Assembly: GCF_008329605.1 (NCBI RefSeq)
Contig: NZ_NPKO01000006.1
Location: forward strand, 310,001 to 374,000
DNA: 64,000 bases
Origin: Mycolicibacterium sp. P9-64
GTDB taxonomy: Bacteria > Actinomycetota > Actinomycetes > Mycobacteriales > Mycobacteriaceae
Direction: 5' to 3'
The translations under genes were made by a program, and so were the position numbers. Below the pieces are notes generated by a model. That model had not been told where the DNA came from and searched no databases. It saw nothing but the letters and a program-made list of their open reading frames with translations. Positions 8,583 through 16,599 of this stretch are shown one piece after another. Each line of letters opens with the position of its first letter. Position 1 is the stretch's first letter.

Positions 8583-9902
8583 TCAATCCGCGTCGCTGCT
8601 CAGCGCGCGACGCAGCAGATGCATCGCGACGGTCGTCGAGCGTTCCCTGACGTCGGAGCGGTTACCTGGCAATCGCAGGGTCCTGGTGACGGTGCGGCCG
8701 TCGGCAAGCATGACGCAGAAGCACACCGTGCCGACCGGCTTCTCCTGCGATCCACCGCCAGGACCGGCGATCCCCGTCGTCGAGACGGCGGTGTCCGCAC
8801 CGAATCGCTTCAGCGCGCCCGCGGCCATGGCTTCCGCGACGGGTTCGGACACCGCGCCGTGCGCCTCGAGCAGTGCCGGGTCGACACCGAGGAGCTCGAC
8901 CTTGGCCTCGTTCGAGTACGACACCACACCACCGGCGACGTAGTCGGAGGACCCCGGCCGGTCCGTCAGCCGCGCTGCGATCATGCCCGCGGTGCAAGAC
9001 TCCGCCGTGGCGATGGTGCGCCCGGCCAACAGCCCTGCGATCTGGTCGTCGATGAAGGCGCCGTCGGTGGAGAACAATTCGCGGCCGTGCCGGTCGCGCA
9101 GCAGACCGACCAGCGCCGTGTAGACGTCCGCGGCGTCCGGCTCATACCGCGTGACGATCTCGAGCTCGCCGCGGCGCAGGCACGTCGTGATCTCGAGCCG
9201 CTCGAAACCGTCGATGGCCTTCTCGCCCTCCCGCAGCGTCTCGGCAAGTCCGGACTCGGGCAGGCCGAACATCCTGACGGTCTCCTGCCGGTACACCGTC
9301 CTGCCCGCGATGGCCCGCTGTACGGCCGCGGTCTGCACCGCCGCAGCCCACATCGGCTGTAGCTCGCGCGGCGGGCCCGGCAGCACGACGACCGTCGGCG
9401 TGCCCGGCACTCCTGCCGTCGGCGTGCCCGGCACTCCTGCCGTCTGCGTGCCCGGCACGACGACACCCGGTGCCGTGCCTACCGGGGTGAGAATCTCGGC
9501 GCCCACCGGGACCATGGCCTGTTTGCGATTGGCCGCGAGCACGGCGTCGAAGTCCACGCCCGCGCGGCCGGCCACCATCGCCTTGAGGATGTCGGAGATG
9601 GTCTGCTCGAGCTCGGCGTCCAATGCCACCTCGCGGCCACAGAACCTGGCGACCGTCGCGACCGTGATGTCGTCGGCGGTAGGTCCCAGCCCGCCGCTGG
9701 TGACGATCAGGTCGACGCCCTCGGAGGCCAGGAACCGAAGCTGCGCCTCGATGTCCTGGGACCGATCACCGCAGATCGTGATGTGGGCCAGTTCCACGCC
9801 GAGTTCGAGTAACTGGTCGGCCAACCACGGTCCGTTTCGGTCCTGAACCCGACCCGTCAAAACCTCGGTTCCCGTGATGACGATGCCCGCGCGTGAACTC
9901 AC
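8583..9902 (-). CDS. cinA: CinA-family competence/damage-inducible protein (nucleotide pyrophosphatase plus NMN deamidase-like)
   Basis: A 439-residue two-domain CinA. The N-terminal MoCF-like domain includes ITGTEVL and SGGLGPT (69-75). The C-terminal amidase domain has ATAESCTAGM with nucleophile S302 and GIAGPGGG. In other bacteria CinA hydrolyses ADP-ribose in the first domain and deamidates NMN in the second, recycling pyridine nucleotides. The family core PVGTAPGVVV is interrupted before VVVLPGPPREL (171-181) by a proline/glycine/threonine-rich insertion (about 148-170) encoded by a 24-bp tandem repeat. It starts at ATG 9902 and is followed by the kinase-like gene after 6 bp. Confidence 0.92.
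   Translation of the reverse strand: MSSRAGIVITGTEVLTGRVQDRNGPWLADQLLELGVELAHITICGDRSQDIEAQLRFLASEGVDLIVTSGGLGPTADDITVATVARFCGREVALDAELEQTISDILKAMVAGRAGVDFDAVLAANRKQAMVPVGAEILTPVGTAPGVVVPGTQTAGVPGTPTAGVPGTPTVVVLPGPPRELQPMWAAAVQTAAVQRAIAGRTVYRQETVRMFGLPESGLAETLREGEKAIDGFERLEITTCLRRGELEIVTRYEPDAADVYTALVGLLRDRHGRELFSTDGAFIDDQIAGLLAGRTIATAESCTAGMIAARLTDRPGSSDYVAGGVVSYSNEAKVELLGVDPALLEAHGAVSEPVAEAMAAGALKRFGADTAVSTTGIAGPGGGSQEKPVGTVCFCVMLADGRTVTRTLRLPGNRSDVRERSTTVAMHLLRRALSSDAD
9394..9465. repeat. 24-bp in-frame tandem repeat, about three copies, inside cinA
   Basis: Three head-to-tail 24-bp units start at 9394, 9418 and 9442. The first two are identical (beginning gtcggcgtgcccggcactcc) and the third differs at a few bases. 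Being a multiple of three, the repeat keeps the frame and encodes an eight-residue TAGVPGTP-like unit in the loop before the conserved VLPGPPREL segment. This is the kind of repeat that can vary in copy number between strains. Confidence 0.85.
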
Positions 9903-9989
9903 GGGTATGACATTACGACCAAGGACTTCGCACCGGTGGTTGGTCTGCGTTCAACGGCTGGTCACGTCCGTGGACTAGCTTCGGCGGCC

Positions 9990-10652
9990 GTGACGAGCAC
10001 CATCGTGGCGCTGCCCCAGCTGTGGGACCCGATGTACTGGTTGGGCGCGGGTGGCCCGTTCGCGGCGGCGGTGCTGCCCGGCGTGATGCTCATCGTGTTC
10101 ATCGAGACCGGGCTGCTGTTCCCGTTCCTGCCTGGTGACACGTTGCTGTTCAGCGCCGGACTCATTGCCGCGCAACCGAACGCGCCCGTGGACGTGTGGA
10201 CACTCGCGCCGTGCGCGGCGCTGGCCGCGGTGGCAGGCGGGCAGCTCGGCTACCTGATCGGGTGGCGCCTGGGCCCCGCGCTGTTCAAGAAGGAGGACGC
10301 GCGCTTCTTCAAGAAGCACTACCTGGCGTCGTCGCATCAGTTCTTCGAACGGCACGGCCGCAAGACCATCGTGATCGGGCACTTCGTCGGCGTGGTGCGG
10401 ACGTTCGCACCGGTGATCGCCGGGGCGTCGGGGATGCGGTACTCCGTGTTCCTTGCCTACGACGTCATCGGTGCGATCGGGTGGGGCGTCGGCCTCACGG
10501 TGCTCGGGTACCACCTGGGTGGCGTGCCGTTCGTCGGCGCGCACCTCGAGCTGATGGTCGTGGCCATCGCGATTCTGTCGATCCTGCCCGTCACCGCGTC
10601 GGTGCTGCGGGCGATGTTCGTTCGCAGCCGTGCGGAGAAATCCGCTACTTGA
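9990..10652 (+). CDS. DedA-family membrane protein (SNARE-associated/VTT domain)
   Basis: A 220-residue integral membrane protein of the DedA family. It shows the family signature around residues 35-60 (IETGLLFPFLPGDTLLFSAG) and the second conserved region containing RFFKKH, ERHGRKTIVIGHF and VRTFAPVIAGASGM, with the charged residues needed for transport-like function. DedA proteins move undecaprenyl phosphate or related lipids and support membrane-potential homeostasis. It starts at GTG 9990 (VTSTIVALPQLWDP); the open frame extends 18 codons upstream without protein-like sequence. Its stop overlaps the convergent small gene by 8 bp. Confidence 0.88.
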   Translation: MTSTIVALPQLWDPMYWLGAGGPFAAAVLPGVMLIVFIETGLLFPFLPGDTLLFSAGLIAAQPNAPVDVWTLAPCAALAAVAGGQLGYLIGWRLGPALFKKEDARFFKKHYLASSHQFFERHGRKTIVIGHFVGVVRTFAPVIAGASGMRYSVFLAYDVIGAIGWGVGLTVLGYHLGGVPFVGAHLELMVVAIAILSILPVTASVLRAMFVRSRAEKSAT

Positions 10653-10866
10653 GCCAGCCCTTGACCGTGTTGAGGTCGCGGGAGTACTGCTCGAGTCCGT
10701 CTTCGCCGAAGCGCGACCCTCCGCTGATCGCTTCGTTGCCGCGCCAGATCACCCGCACTCGGGACTTTCCGCGCAGGTAGATGTCGACGCGTTCGACCTC
10801 GCGGCGCTGCCAGCCCGATTCCTCGGTGGCCTTGGCGAGCGCGGCGCGCTCGTCTGGTGCGGTCAT
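10645..10866 (-). CDS. Small conserved hypothetical protein
   Basis: A 73-residue, charged, soluble protein (MTAPDERAALAKATEESGW...VKGWLK). ATG start at 10866. It holds an alternating pattern compatible with a short alpha/beta fold (VERVDIYLRGKSRVRVIWRGNEAISGG). Its frame, start and codon use look real, and the convergent position behind dedA leaves no other gene here. I recognise no domain and assign no function. Confidence 0.65.
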   Translation of the reverse strand: MTAPDERAALAKATEESGWQRREVERVDIYLRGKSRVRVIWRGNEAISGGSRFGEDGLEQYSRDLNTVKGWLK

Positions 10867-10980
10867 TGATCTCTCCTCGCCGGAACGTCTGCTGCTGTCA
10901 TCCTCCCCGGCGCCGACCGCGCGGGGGTCGGCACCCCGGCTTTCAGGAACCGTCCAGCCACCGGCCGTACCTTCTCACGG

Positions 10981-12291
10981 GTGTTGATGCGCCCCAACTC
11001 GGCGGCCCGTGCCTACGGTCCGGCCATCCTGACCGTCGCCCTCGCCGTGTATGCGGCCGCCTATCTGCGCTGGCCGAACCTGGCAGGCCAGATCGACCTG
11101 CAGGTCTACCGGTTCGGTGCCGGACAGGTGCTGGCCGGTCACGATCTCTATGCGACGGGCCTGACCGGGAACACGCGGACACTGCTGTTCGACTACAGCC
11201 CGTTCGCCGCGTTGTTCTTCCTCCCGTTGGCGCTCGTCACCCCGCTGACGGCCCAGATCCTCGGGCTGGCGGTCAACGCCGCGCTGGTGGCGTACGTGGT
11301 GCCGCGGCTGCTCCGCGGGCTCGGCATGACGACGGCGACGGGGCTGTGGAGCATCGGCGCCTTGCTGGTGGGGCTGGTGGCGTGGCTCGAACCGGTCCGA
11401 CTGTCGCTGCAACTCGGACAGGTCAACGTGCTGATCCTGGCCGCCGTCGTGGCCGACCTGCTCGGACCGGACCGGCGCAAGTGGGCCGGTGTCGGGATCG
11501 GGCTCGTGGCAGGCATCAAGCTGACGCCTGCGCTGTTCATCGTGTACCTGCTGCTGATCGGTCGGCGGCGTGCCGCACTGGTGGCATCAGCGACGTTCGC
11601 CGCCACCGTCGCGGTGGGGTTCGCGCTGCTCCCTCGTGACTCCGACTACTTCTGGTTGCGGCGGGGCTTCGACGACATCGTGAGGATCTCGAGTGATCCC
11701 GTCGCGAACACGAGCCTGCGTGGTCTGTTCGTGCGTCTGCACTGGCCGATGGGGGCGGCGACGGCCGTCGCCTTGGTCCTTGGGGCGGCGGCGTTGATGA
11801 TCGCGACACTCGCATGGCGACGTGGACATCGTGTGCTCGGCGTTGCGGTCGTTGGCATGGCCACCGACGCCGTATCGCCGTTCAGCTGGAGTCATCACTG
11901 GGTGTGGGTGGCGCCGTTGATGGTTCACCTCGGGTACCGGGCATTCGTCGTCGGCAGCCGATCGTCGCTCGTTGCGCTGGGTGCGACGTGGGTGACGTTC
12001 GGGGGCTGGCTGGTGTCCGGAGTCGGTGACACGCCGGAGATGGGGCTGCTGTCCATCCGCCCCGGCGGAGCGTGGGACGTCTGGTTGCCGGCGGCCTACC
12101 TGCTGGTGTTCGTGACGGCGTTGGTCGCCACGGTGTGGTGGCTGCACCGCGAGAACCCCGAGAACTACGTGATGGGAACCGATACCGGGGACGTGTTGTA
12201 CCCGGTGACGCGCACCCAGTTCGCGGTGACGAGCGGGCTTGGCACCACGGCCTCCACGTTGACGGTCTCGCCGGGGAACACCGTCACGTAG
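10981..12291 (+). CDS. GT87-family polyprenol-phosphate-dependent mannosyltransferase-like membrane protein
   Basis: A 436-residue polytopic protein with about ten membrane spans. It carries QIDLQVYRFG near residue 37, with the conserved aspartate of GT-C enzymes in the first extracytoplasmic loop, and FDYSPFAALFFLP and PFSWSHHWVW motifs typical of the DUF2029/GT87 family. Mycobacterial members add mannose to lipomannan, arabinomannan or related glycans from a polyprenyl-phosphate donor. It starts at GTG 10981 (ATG 10987 possible). The last 42 codons overlap the 3' end of the convergent GH2 gene by 127 bp, an unusually long convergent overlap that suggests a lost stop codon. Confidence 0.83.
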   Translation: MLMRPNSAARAYGPAILTVALAVYAAAYLRWPNLAGQIDLQVYRFGAGQVLAGHDLYATGLTGNTRTLLFDYSPFAALFFLPLALVTPLTAQILGLAVNAALVAYVVPRLLRGLGMTTATGLWSIGALLVGLVAWLEPVRLSLQLGQVNVLILAAVVADLLGPDRRKWAGVGIGLVAGIKLTPALFIVYLLLIGRRRAALVASATFAATVAVGFALLPRDSDYFWLRRGFDDIVRISSDPVANTSLRGLFVRLHWPMGAATAVALVLGAAALMIATLAWRRGHRVLGVAVVGMATDAVSPFSWSHHWVWVAPLMVHLGYRAFVVGSRSSLVALGATWVTFGGWLVSGVGDTPEMGLLSIRPGGAWDVWLPAAYLLVFVTALVATVWWLHRENPENYVMGTDTGDVLYPVTRTQFAVTSGLGTTASTLTVSPGNTVT

Positions 12292-14906
12292 TTGTCGGAG
12301 TACTCGATCGGCAGGATCTCGTCGCCGTCGTGGGTCGAGGTGACCTCCGCCCGCTCGAAGAAGGCGACGTGGGCCGTGTCGTTGCGCAACTTGATGTCGA
12401 CGATGTTCTGTCCAGCGCCGTTGGTGGTGCGTGTCGCGGTGACGTCGAGCGGCACGCGGGCCATGTAGTTGAGCGCGGTCATGTCGGCCCAGCTGTCTTG
12501 GTTGGCTTGGAAGGCGAAGTCCCCATTGGGATCTCCGACGTCGTCGTTGCGCTGCGACTGCCAGTAGACGTTCTCGGAGACGACGTGGCCATCGCTGCCG
12601 AGCAGCTCGCAGCGGACGAAGAAAACCGGCGAGTCGCGGGCCTCACGAGGCAGCGTGATGGCAGGCGTCGCGCTACCAGAGGGCACCGTCAGCGCCGGTG
12701 AGGTCTCGTCGTCACGCACACGGCCCTGCAGGTCGTAGACGCGAACGCGGACACGCAGATCGGCTGCCTCGCTGGGCGTCTGGTTCACCACGGACACCGA
12801 AGCCTGGCTGTGGTTGCCGGTGGCGTACGAGTCGAACACCGCCGAAAGCGGCCGCAGTCCCTTCTTGGCCCCGTAGTAGGCGCCGCCGGGCCGTAGGTAG
12901 TAGTCGAAGATGTTGCCGAAGAACGACGGCCAATGGCTGTTGAGCATCCAGTACATGGTCATCTTGTGACCGGCCCACCCGAGCGCGCCGAACGACTCGA
13001 ACTGCGCGCGCGTCGACTCGTAGTGCGCTAGCTGCGCCTTGCGGGTGAACTCCTCTGCGCTAGAGGACGATCCGTAGCGCCGGTTGATCACACGCTGAAT
13101 GCTCGCGAGCACCGCGTTGCCGTCGTTCGATCCGGCGTGGAAGTACCAGGCGTCGTTGATCGGCCACAGCTTGTCGGGTGGGATGAACTTCGTCAGGCTT
13201 GCAAACGGCGGGATGTGCTCGTTGTCGCCCTGTTCGGCCGACGCGCCACGTGCCGCGCGATATCGGCCGCTGAACCAGTAGCTCGGCGGTCGCCAGGTGT
13301 AGGGCCCCGCCATCTGGATGCCGTCCCACAGCCGCTCGCCCGAGGCGCTGGTGGCGTAGGAGGACACGGTGTCGACGATTGCGTTCTGCCAGTGCATTTC
13401 TCGAAGGATGTCGTGGTACCAGCCAAGAACTTCGGGGGGCGGTCTGCCGTCGCTGCCGTTGGCCCAGACGAACGCCGAGGCGTGCGAGCTCAGCATGGAG
13501 ACCTGTGACCGCATGCTGGCCTGGGCGACGCCGCGGTCCTCGTCGTCCCACTGGGACCACTTCTCCCACTGGTTGCAGCACATCCAGCCGACCATGAGCG
13601 GGATGCCGAGCTCGTCGGCCTGCTCGACGAACCGCTCCGGCGGGATCTTCGACTCCAGCCGCAGCATGCTCAGTCCGAGGTCGCGGGTGTAGGCCAGGAT
13701 CGCGTCGTCCCGGTCGGGGTCGTACCGAAAGAGCAGATCGGGTGTGTACGTGGCGCCGCGGACGAGGAAGTCGCGGCCGTTCACCTGCAGGAAGAAGCTT
13801 CCGCCCGTGCCCAGCTCTGGAAACTGCTCGTCGTCGTCGCGGCCTTGCGTGATGGTGCGCACCCCGAAGCGCTGGGACTTCACGTCGGTCGCGCGGCCGT
13901 GTTGCAGGAACTCCAGCCGGAGGTCGTAGAGGTCCGGCTTGCCCATGGTGTACGGCCACCACAGGTCGGGATGGTCGAGGACCAACGCACCGAAATCGGT
14001 TGGTGCAAAGGTCACGTCGCGTTGCTCACCCGGTGCGAGAGAGACCGGTTGGTCGACCCGCACGTCGGGCTTCCCCGGCCTGCTGATCGTCGCGCGCAAC
14101 ACCCCGCGGACGCGATCCGTCGAGAAGTTGTGCAGGTCGCTGTGGATGGTCAGGCGCGCGGAATCGGTGCTCGGCAGCGGCAGCTCGGAGTTCACCGCGG
14201 TGCCGCCGATCGCCACCGAGCCCGACGTACGCAGGTAGACCGGCTTCCAGATCCCTGCGTTGCGATCGGGCACGAACGAGTTGCCGTTCGCCGGATTCTT
14301 CCCGGGCCCTTGGTATCCGAGGTAGTTCCAGTTGATCCAGTCGAACCAGCTGTCGGCCAGCTCCACCCCGTTGACGTCCTGCATCGCGCGTTCGGGGGTG
14401 ACCTTGACGGCGAGCGTGTTGCTGCGCCCAGGCTCGATCCACGGGGTCACGTCGAGCTCGTGGTCGACGTACATGCCGACCACCTTGTCGGCGCCAGCCA
14501 CCAGATGGCCGTTGAGCCAGACCTCGGCCCGGTAGTTGATGCCGGGAAAGCCCAGTTGGTAGGTGCTGTGGCCCGCCGGTGCGGTGAAGGTGGTCCGGTA
14601 CCACCAGTCCTGTTGGTAGAGGTCCTGTGGCACCTCGTTCAGCAGGTTGTTGCCGTAGTACAGGTTCGGGTACGTGCCGTCGTCCTGCAGTGCCTGCAGG
14701 ACGGTGGCGGGCATGGTGCGCACGTCGTGCCAGCCCTTGCCCTTGAAGTCGGGACGGGAGACGTCGGGCCCGGCAGCGGCGACGTCGCGAGTCGACGCGA
14801 GCCGCCAGCCCGAGGACAACTCGATTACGCCGGACGGTGCCTCGGGGCGGACCAGCCGCGGAAAGTCACCGGAGACGATCAGGAGTATGAGAAGCGAGAC
14901 GACCAA
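12165..14906 (-). CDS. Glycoside hydrolase family 2, exo-beta-D-glucosaminidase/mannosidase-like, exported
   Basis: A 913-residue (or slightly longer) enzyme. The N-terminal hydrophobic anchor or signal (SLLILLIVSG) is followed by a galactose-binding-like domain (about 60-240), an Ig-like sandwich (about 240-350), a TIM barrel (about 370-650) and C-terminal beta domains. In the barrel WANGSDGRPP places an acid/base at D486 and SAEQGDNEHIP a nucleophile at E558; these match the NGSD and SE motifs of exo-beta-D-glucosaminidases, which use Asp rather than the usual GH2 Glu. The canonical start TTG 14906 cuts into the signal; an in-frame ATC at 14940-14942, 7 nt after GGGAG, gives a more natural basic N-terminus (APELRRTAVLG). 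Substrate inferred, perhaps chitosan-like or mannosidic glycans. Confidence 0.85.
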   Translation of the reverse strand: MVVSLLILLIVSGDFPRLVRPEAPSGVIELSSGWRLASTRDVAAAGPDVSRPDFKGKGWHDVRTMPATVLQALQDDGTYPNLYYGNNLLNEVPQDLYQQDWWYRTTFTAPAGHSTYQLGFPGINYRAEVWLNGHLVAGADKVVGMYVDHELDVTPWIEPGRSNTLAVKVTPERAMQDVNGVELADSWFDWINWNYLGYQGPGKNPANGNSFVPDRNAGIWKPVYLRTSGSVAIGGTAVNSELPLPSTDSARLTIHSDLHNFSTDRVRGVLRATISRPGKPDVRVDQPVSLAPGEQRDVTFAPTDFGALVLDHPDLWWPYTMGKPDLYDLRLEFLQHGRATDVKSQRFGVRTITQGRDDDEQFPELGTGGSFFLQVNGRDFLVRGATYTPDLLFRYDPDRDDAILAYTRDLGLSMLRLESKIPPERFVEQADELGIPLMVGWMCCNQWEKWSQWDDEDRGVAQASMRSQVSMLSSHASAFVWANGSDGRPPPEVLGWYHDILREMHWQNAIVDTVSSYATSASGERLWDGIQMAGPYTWRPPSYWFSGRYRAARGASAEQGDNEHIPPFASLTKFIPPDKLWPINDAWYFHAGSNDGNAVLASIQRVINRRYGSSSSAEEFTRKAQLAHYESTRAQFESFGALGWAGHKMTMYWMLNSHWPSFFGNIFDYYLRPGGAYYGAKKGLRPLSAVFDSYATGNHSQASVSVVNQTPSEAADLRVRVRVYDLQGRVRDDETSPALTVPSGSATPAITLPREARDSPVFFVRCELLGSDGHVVSENVYWQSQRNDDVGDPNGDFAFQANQDSWADMTALNYMARVPLDVTATRTTNGAGQNIVDIKLRNDTAHVAFFERAEVTSTHDGDEILPIEYSDNYVTVFPGETVNVEAVVPSPLVTANWVRVTGYNTSPVSVPIT

Positions 14907-15057
14907 GCCCAGAACGGCGGTGCGGCGCAGTTCGGGCGCGATGGTGCGACTCCCTTCGGGATGGTGCGGACGCGAGGAGCAGTCGGACCCCTGCGGATGA
15001 CTTCGAATGACCGTCGAGGGACATTCTGCCTGTCGGCGCGGATGTCGGCCGGACGGG

Positions 15058-15681
15058 TCAGCGACCGCCGGTGATGCCGCTGATCACGCGGTCACACACT
15101 TCGTACATCTGCTCGAGCGCAAGGCCTGCATCGGGCGCCCTCGCCACGAACAACGCTGCCTCGTCGAGTGCGCCGAGCAGCACGTGCGCCGTGGGGCGAA
15201 GGGGTTGGTCGGGGATCGCCCCGTCGGCCATGGCCTGCGCCAGCATCGCCTCGATCACCCCGAGGCCGTACTTCATGCCGACCTCTCGCCAGCGCTCCCA
15301 GCCGAGTACGGCAGGCGCGTCGATCAGGGCGATGCGCTGTACGGCCGGTGCCGAGCATTCCTCGAGGAAGAGGCGCGCGCCGATGCGCATCGCGGCGAGC
15401 TGGTCGGCGGGTTCTGCCGCGACGGTCTGCGTGCTGATGCGGGTCACCAGCTCGCTCTCGACCTCTTCGTACACCTCGGCGAACAAACCGGTCTTGTCTC
15501 CGAACTGGTGATAGAGCGCGCCGCGCGTGACGCCCGCTGCGTCGACGATCGCCTGCGTGCCCACCGCGGCGTAGCCGTCCGTGGCGAACAGGTGCCTGCC
15601 CGCTTCGAGCAGGCGCGCCCTGGTGGCAGCGGTGCGCTGCGCCTGCGTTCGACGCTCCGCCGGTTCGTCCTTCAGCGCCAT
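15058..15681 (-). CDS. TetR-family transcriptional regulator
   Basis: A 207-residue regulator. The N-terminal helix-turn-helix (about 18-65) has TRARLLEAGRHLFATDGYAA, AIVDAAGVTRGALYHQF and FAEVYEEVE, standard for TetR. The C-terminal ligand domain is all-helical. ATG start at 15681; upstream ATG 15717 would add 12 residues over the operator region and is less likely. It is divergent from the alpha/beta-hydrolase gene 75 bp away, which it probably controls along with itself. Confidence 0.88.
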   Translation of the reverse strand: MALKDEPAERRTQAQRTAATRARLLEAGRHLFATDGYAAVGTQAIVDAAGVTRGALYHQFGDKTGLFAEVYEEVESELVTRISTQTVAAEPADQLAAMRIGARLFLEECSAPAVQRIALIDAPAVLGWERWREVGMKYGLGVIEAMLAQAMADGAIPDQPLRPTAHVLLGALDEAALFVARAPDAGLALEQMYEVCDRVISGITGGR

Positions 15682-15687
15682 TCGTTG

Positions 15688-15719
15688 ACTTTCATACAGG
15701 CTGCACGTAACTTTCATAC
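15688..15719. promoter_or_regulatory. Direct repeats in the TetR/hydrolase divergent promoter
   Basis: The 75-bp intergenic region 15682-15756 contains two identical 10-mers, actttcatac, at 15688-15697 and 15710-15719, spaced 22 bp start to start (two helical turns). The flanks also repeat cgtaa at 15706 and 15728. This is the likely operator and promoter area for the TetR protein. The hydrolase ribosome-binding site aggagg lies downstream, about 10 bases before its ATG at 15757. Confidence 0.5.
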
Positions 15720-15756
15720 CGAGTGTTCGTAAGTTCTCATCAGGAGGGTAACCGAC

Positions 15757-16599
15757 ATGCCGCTGGCGTTGCTGCAACAAGTCACGATCGAGTACCGCGA
15801 GTTGGGTCCCGCCGACTCTCCTCATCCCCCGGTCCTGTTCGTGCACGGCATCCTGGTCGACCACAGGCTGTGGCTCAAGGTCGCCGAAGGGCTGGCGCGC
15901 AACGGATTTCGATGCATCCTGCCCGACCTGCCGCTCGGATCGCATACCTTACCGGTCGATCCGGGAGTGGAGCTGACACCGGCCAGCGTTGCCGAGATGC
16001 TCAACGAGTTCATCGGCGTGCTCGGCCTGCGCGACGCCACGCTGGTCGGCAACGACACCGGCGGCGGGCTGTGTCAACTGCTGATCGACGCCCACCCCGA
16101 CAGCGTTGGCAGGCTGGTGCTGACCAACTGCGATGCGTTCGACGAGTTCCCGCCGTTCCCGTTCAACGTCGTCTTCGCGACGATGCGGGGACCCAGGTCG
16201 ATCCGCCTGCTGTCCAAGCTGATGAAGGTCGCGGCGCTGAGGCACTCACCGCTCGGCTACGGACTGCTACTGCGGCCAGAGGACGGCTCGCTGACGGCAT
16301 CGTGGGTCGCCCCCATGAGCACCGACCCGCGGATCGCACAGAATCTCGCCACTCTGTTGCGTGGCGTCGCCGCAACCGATCTGGTGGACGTCGCCACCCG
16401 GCTCCCACGGTTCACCAAGCCCGTCACGATCGTGTGGGGCATGGCCGACCGCAGCTTCACCCCGGCACTCGGGCGCAGGCTCGCGGCTCTGTTTCCGAAC
16501 GTCTTGATGGTCGAGGTTCCCGGTGCCCGCACGTTCGTCGCACTCGACGCACCGCGGGCGGTGATCGACGCGATCGAGACGGTGGGAGCGCCCGCCTAG
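15757..16599 (+). CDS. Alpha/beta-hydrolase fold protein with Asp at the nucleophile position
   Basis: A 280-residue protein close to haloalkane-dehalogenase and epoxide-hydrolase-like folds. FVHGILVDHRLW is the oxyanion region, and the elbow VGNDTGGGL puts an aspartate (D100), not serine, at the nucleophile position. An acid candidate lies in WGMADRSF. The region where the catalytic histidine belongs reads GARTFVALDAP, with no histidine. LTNCDAF and FPPFPF are recurrent in a mycobacterial subgroup of this fold. Either the base comes from elsewhere or the enzyme is not a standard hydrolase. A strong aggagg site precedes the ATG. Probably regulated by the divergent TetR gene. Its stop overlaps the convergent SDR by 4 bp. 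Confidence 0.82.
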   Translation: MPLALLQQVTIEYRELGPADSPHPPVLFVHGILVDHRLWLKVAEGLARNGFRCILPDLPLGSHTLPVDPGVELTPASVAEMLNEFIGVLGLRDATLVGNDTGGGLCQLLIDAHPDSVGRLVLTNCDAFDEFPPFPFNVVFATMRGPRSIRLLSKLMKVAALRHSPLGYGLLLRPEDGSLTASWVAPMSTDPRIAQNLATLLRGVAATDLVDVATRLPRFTKPVTIVWGMADRSFTPALGRRLAALFPNVLMVEVPGARTFVALDAPRAVIDAIETVGAPA

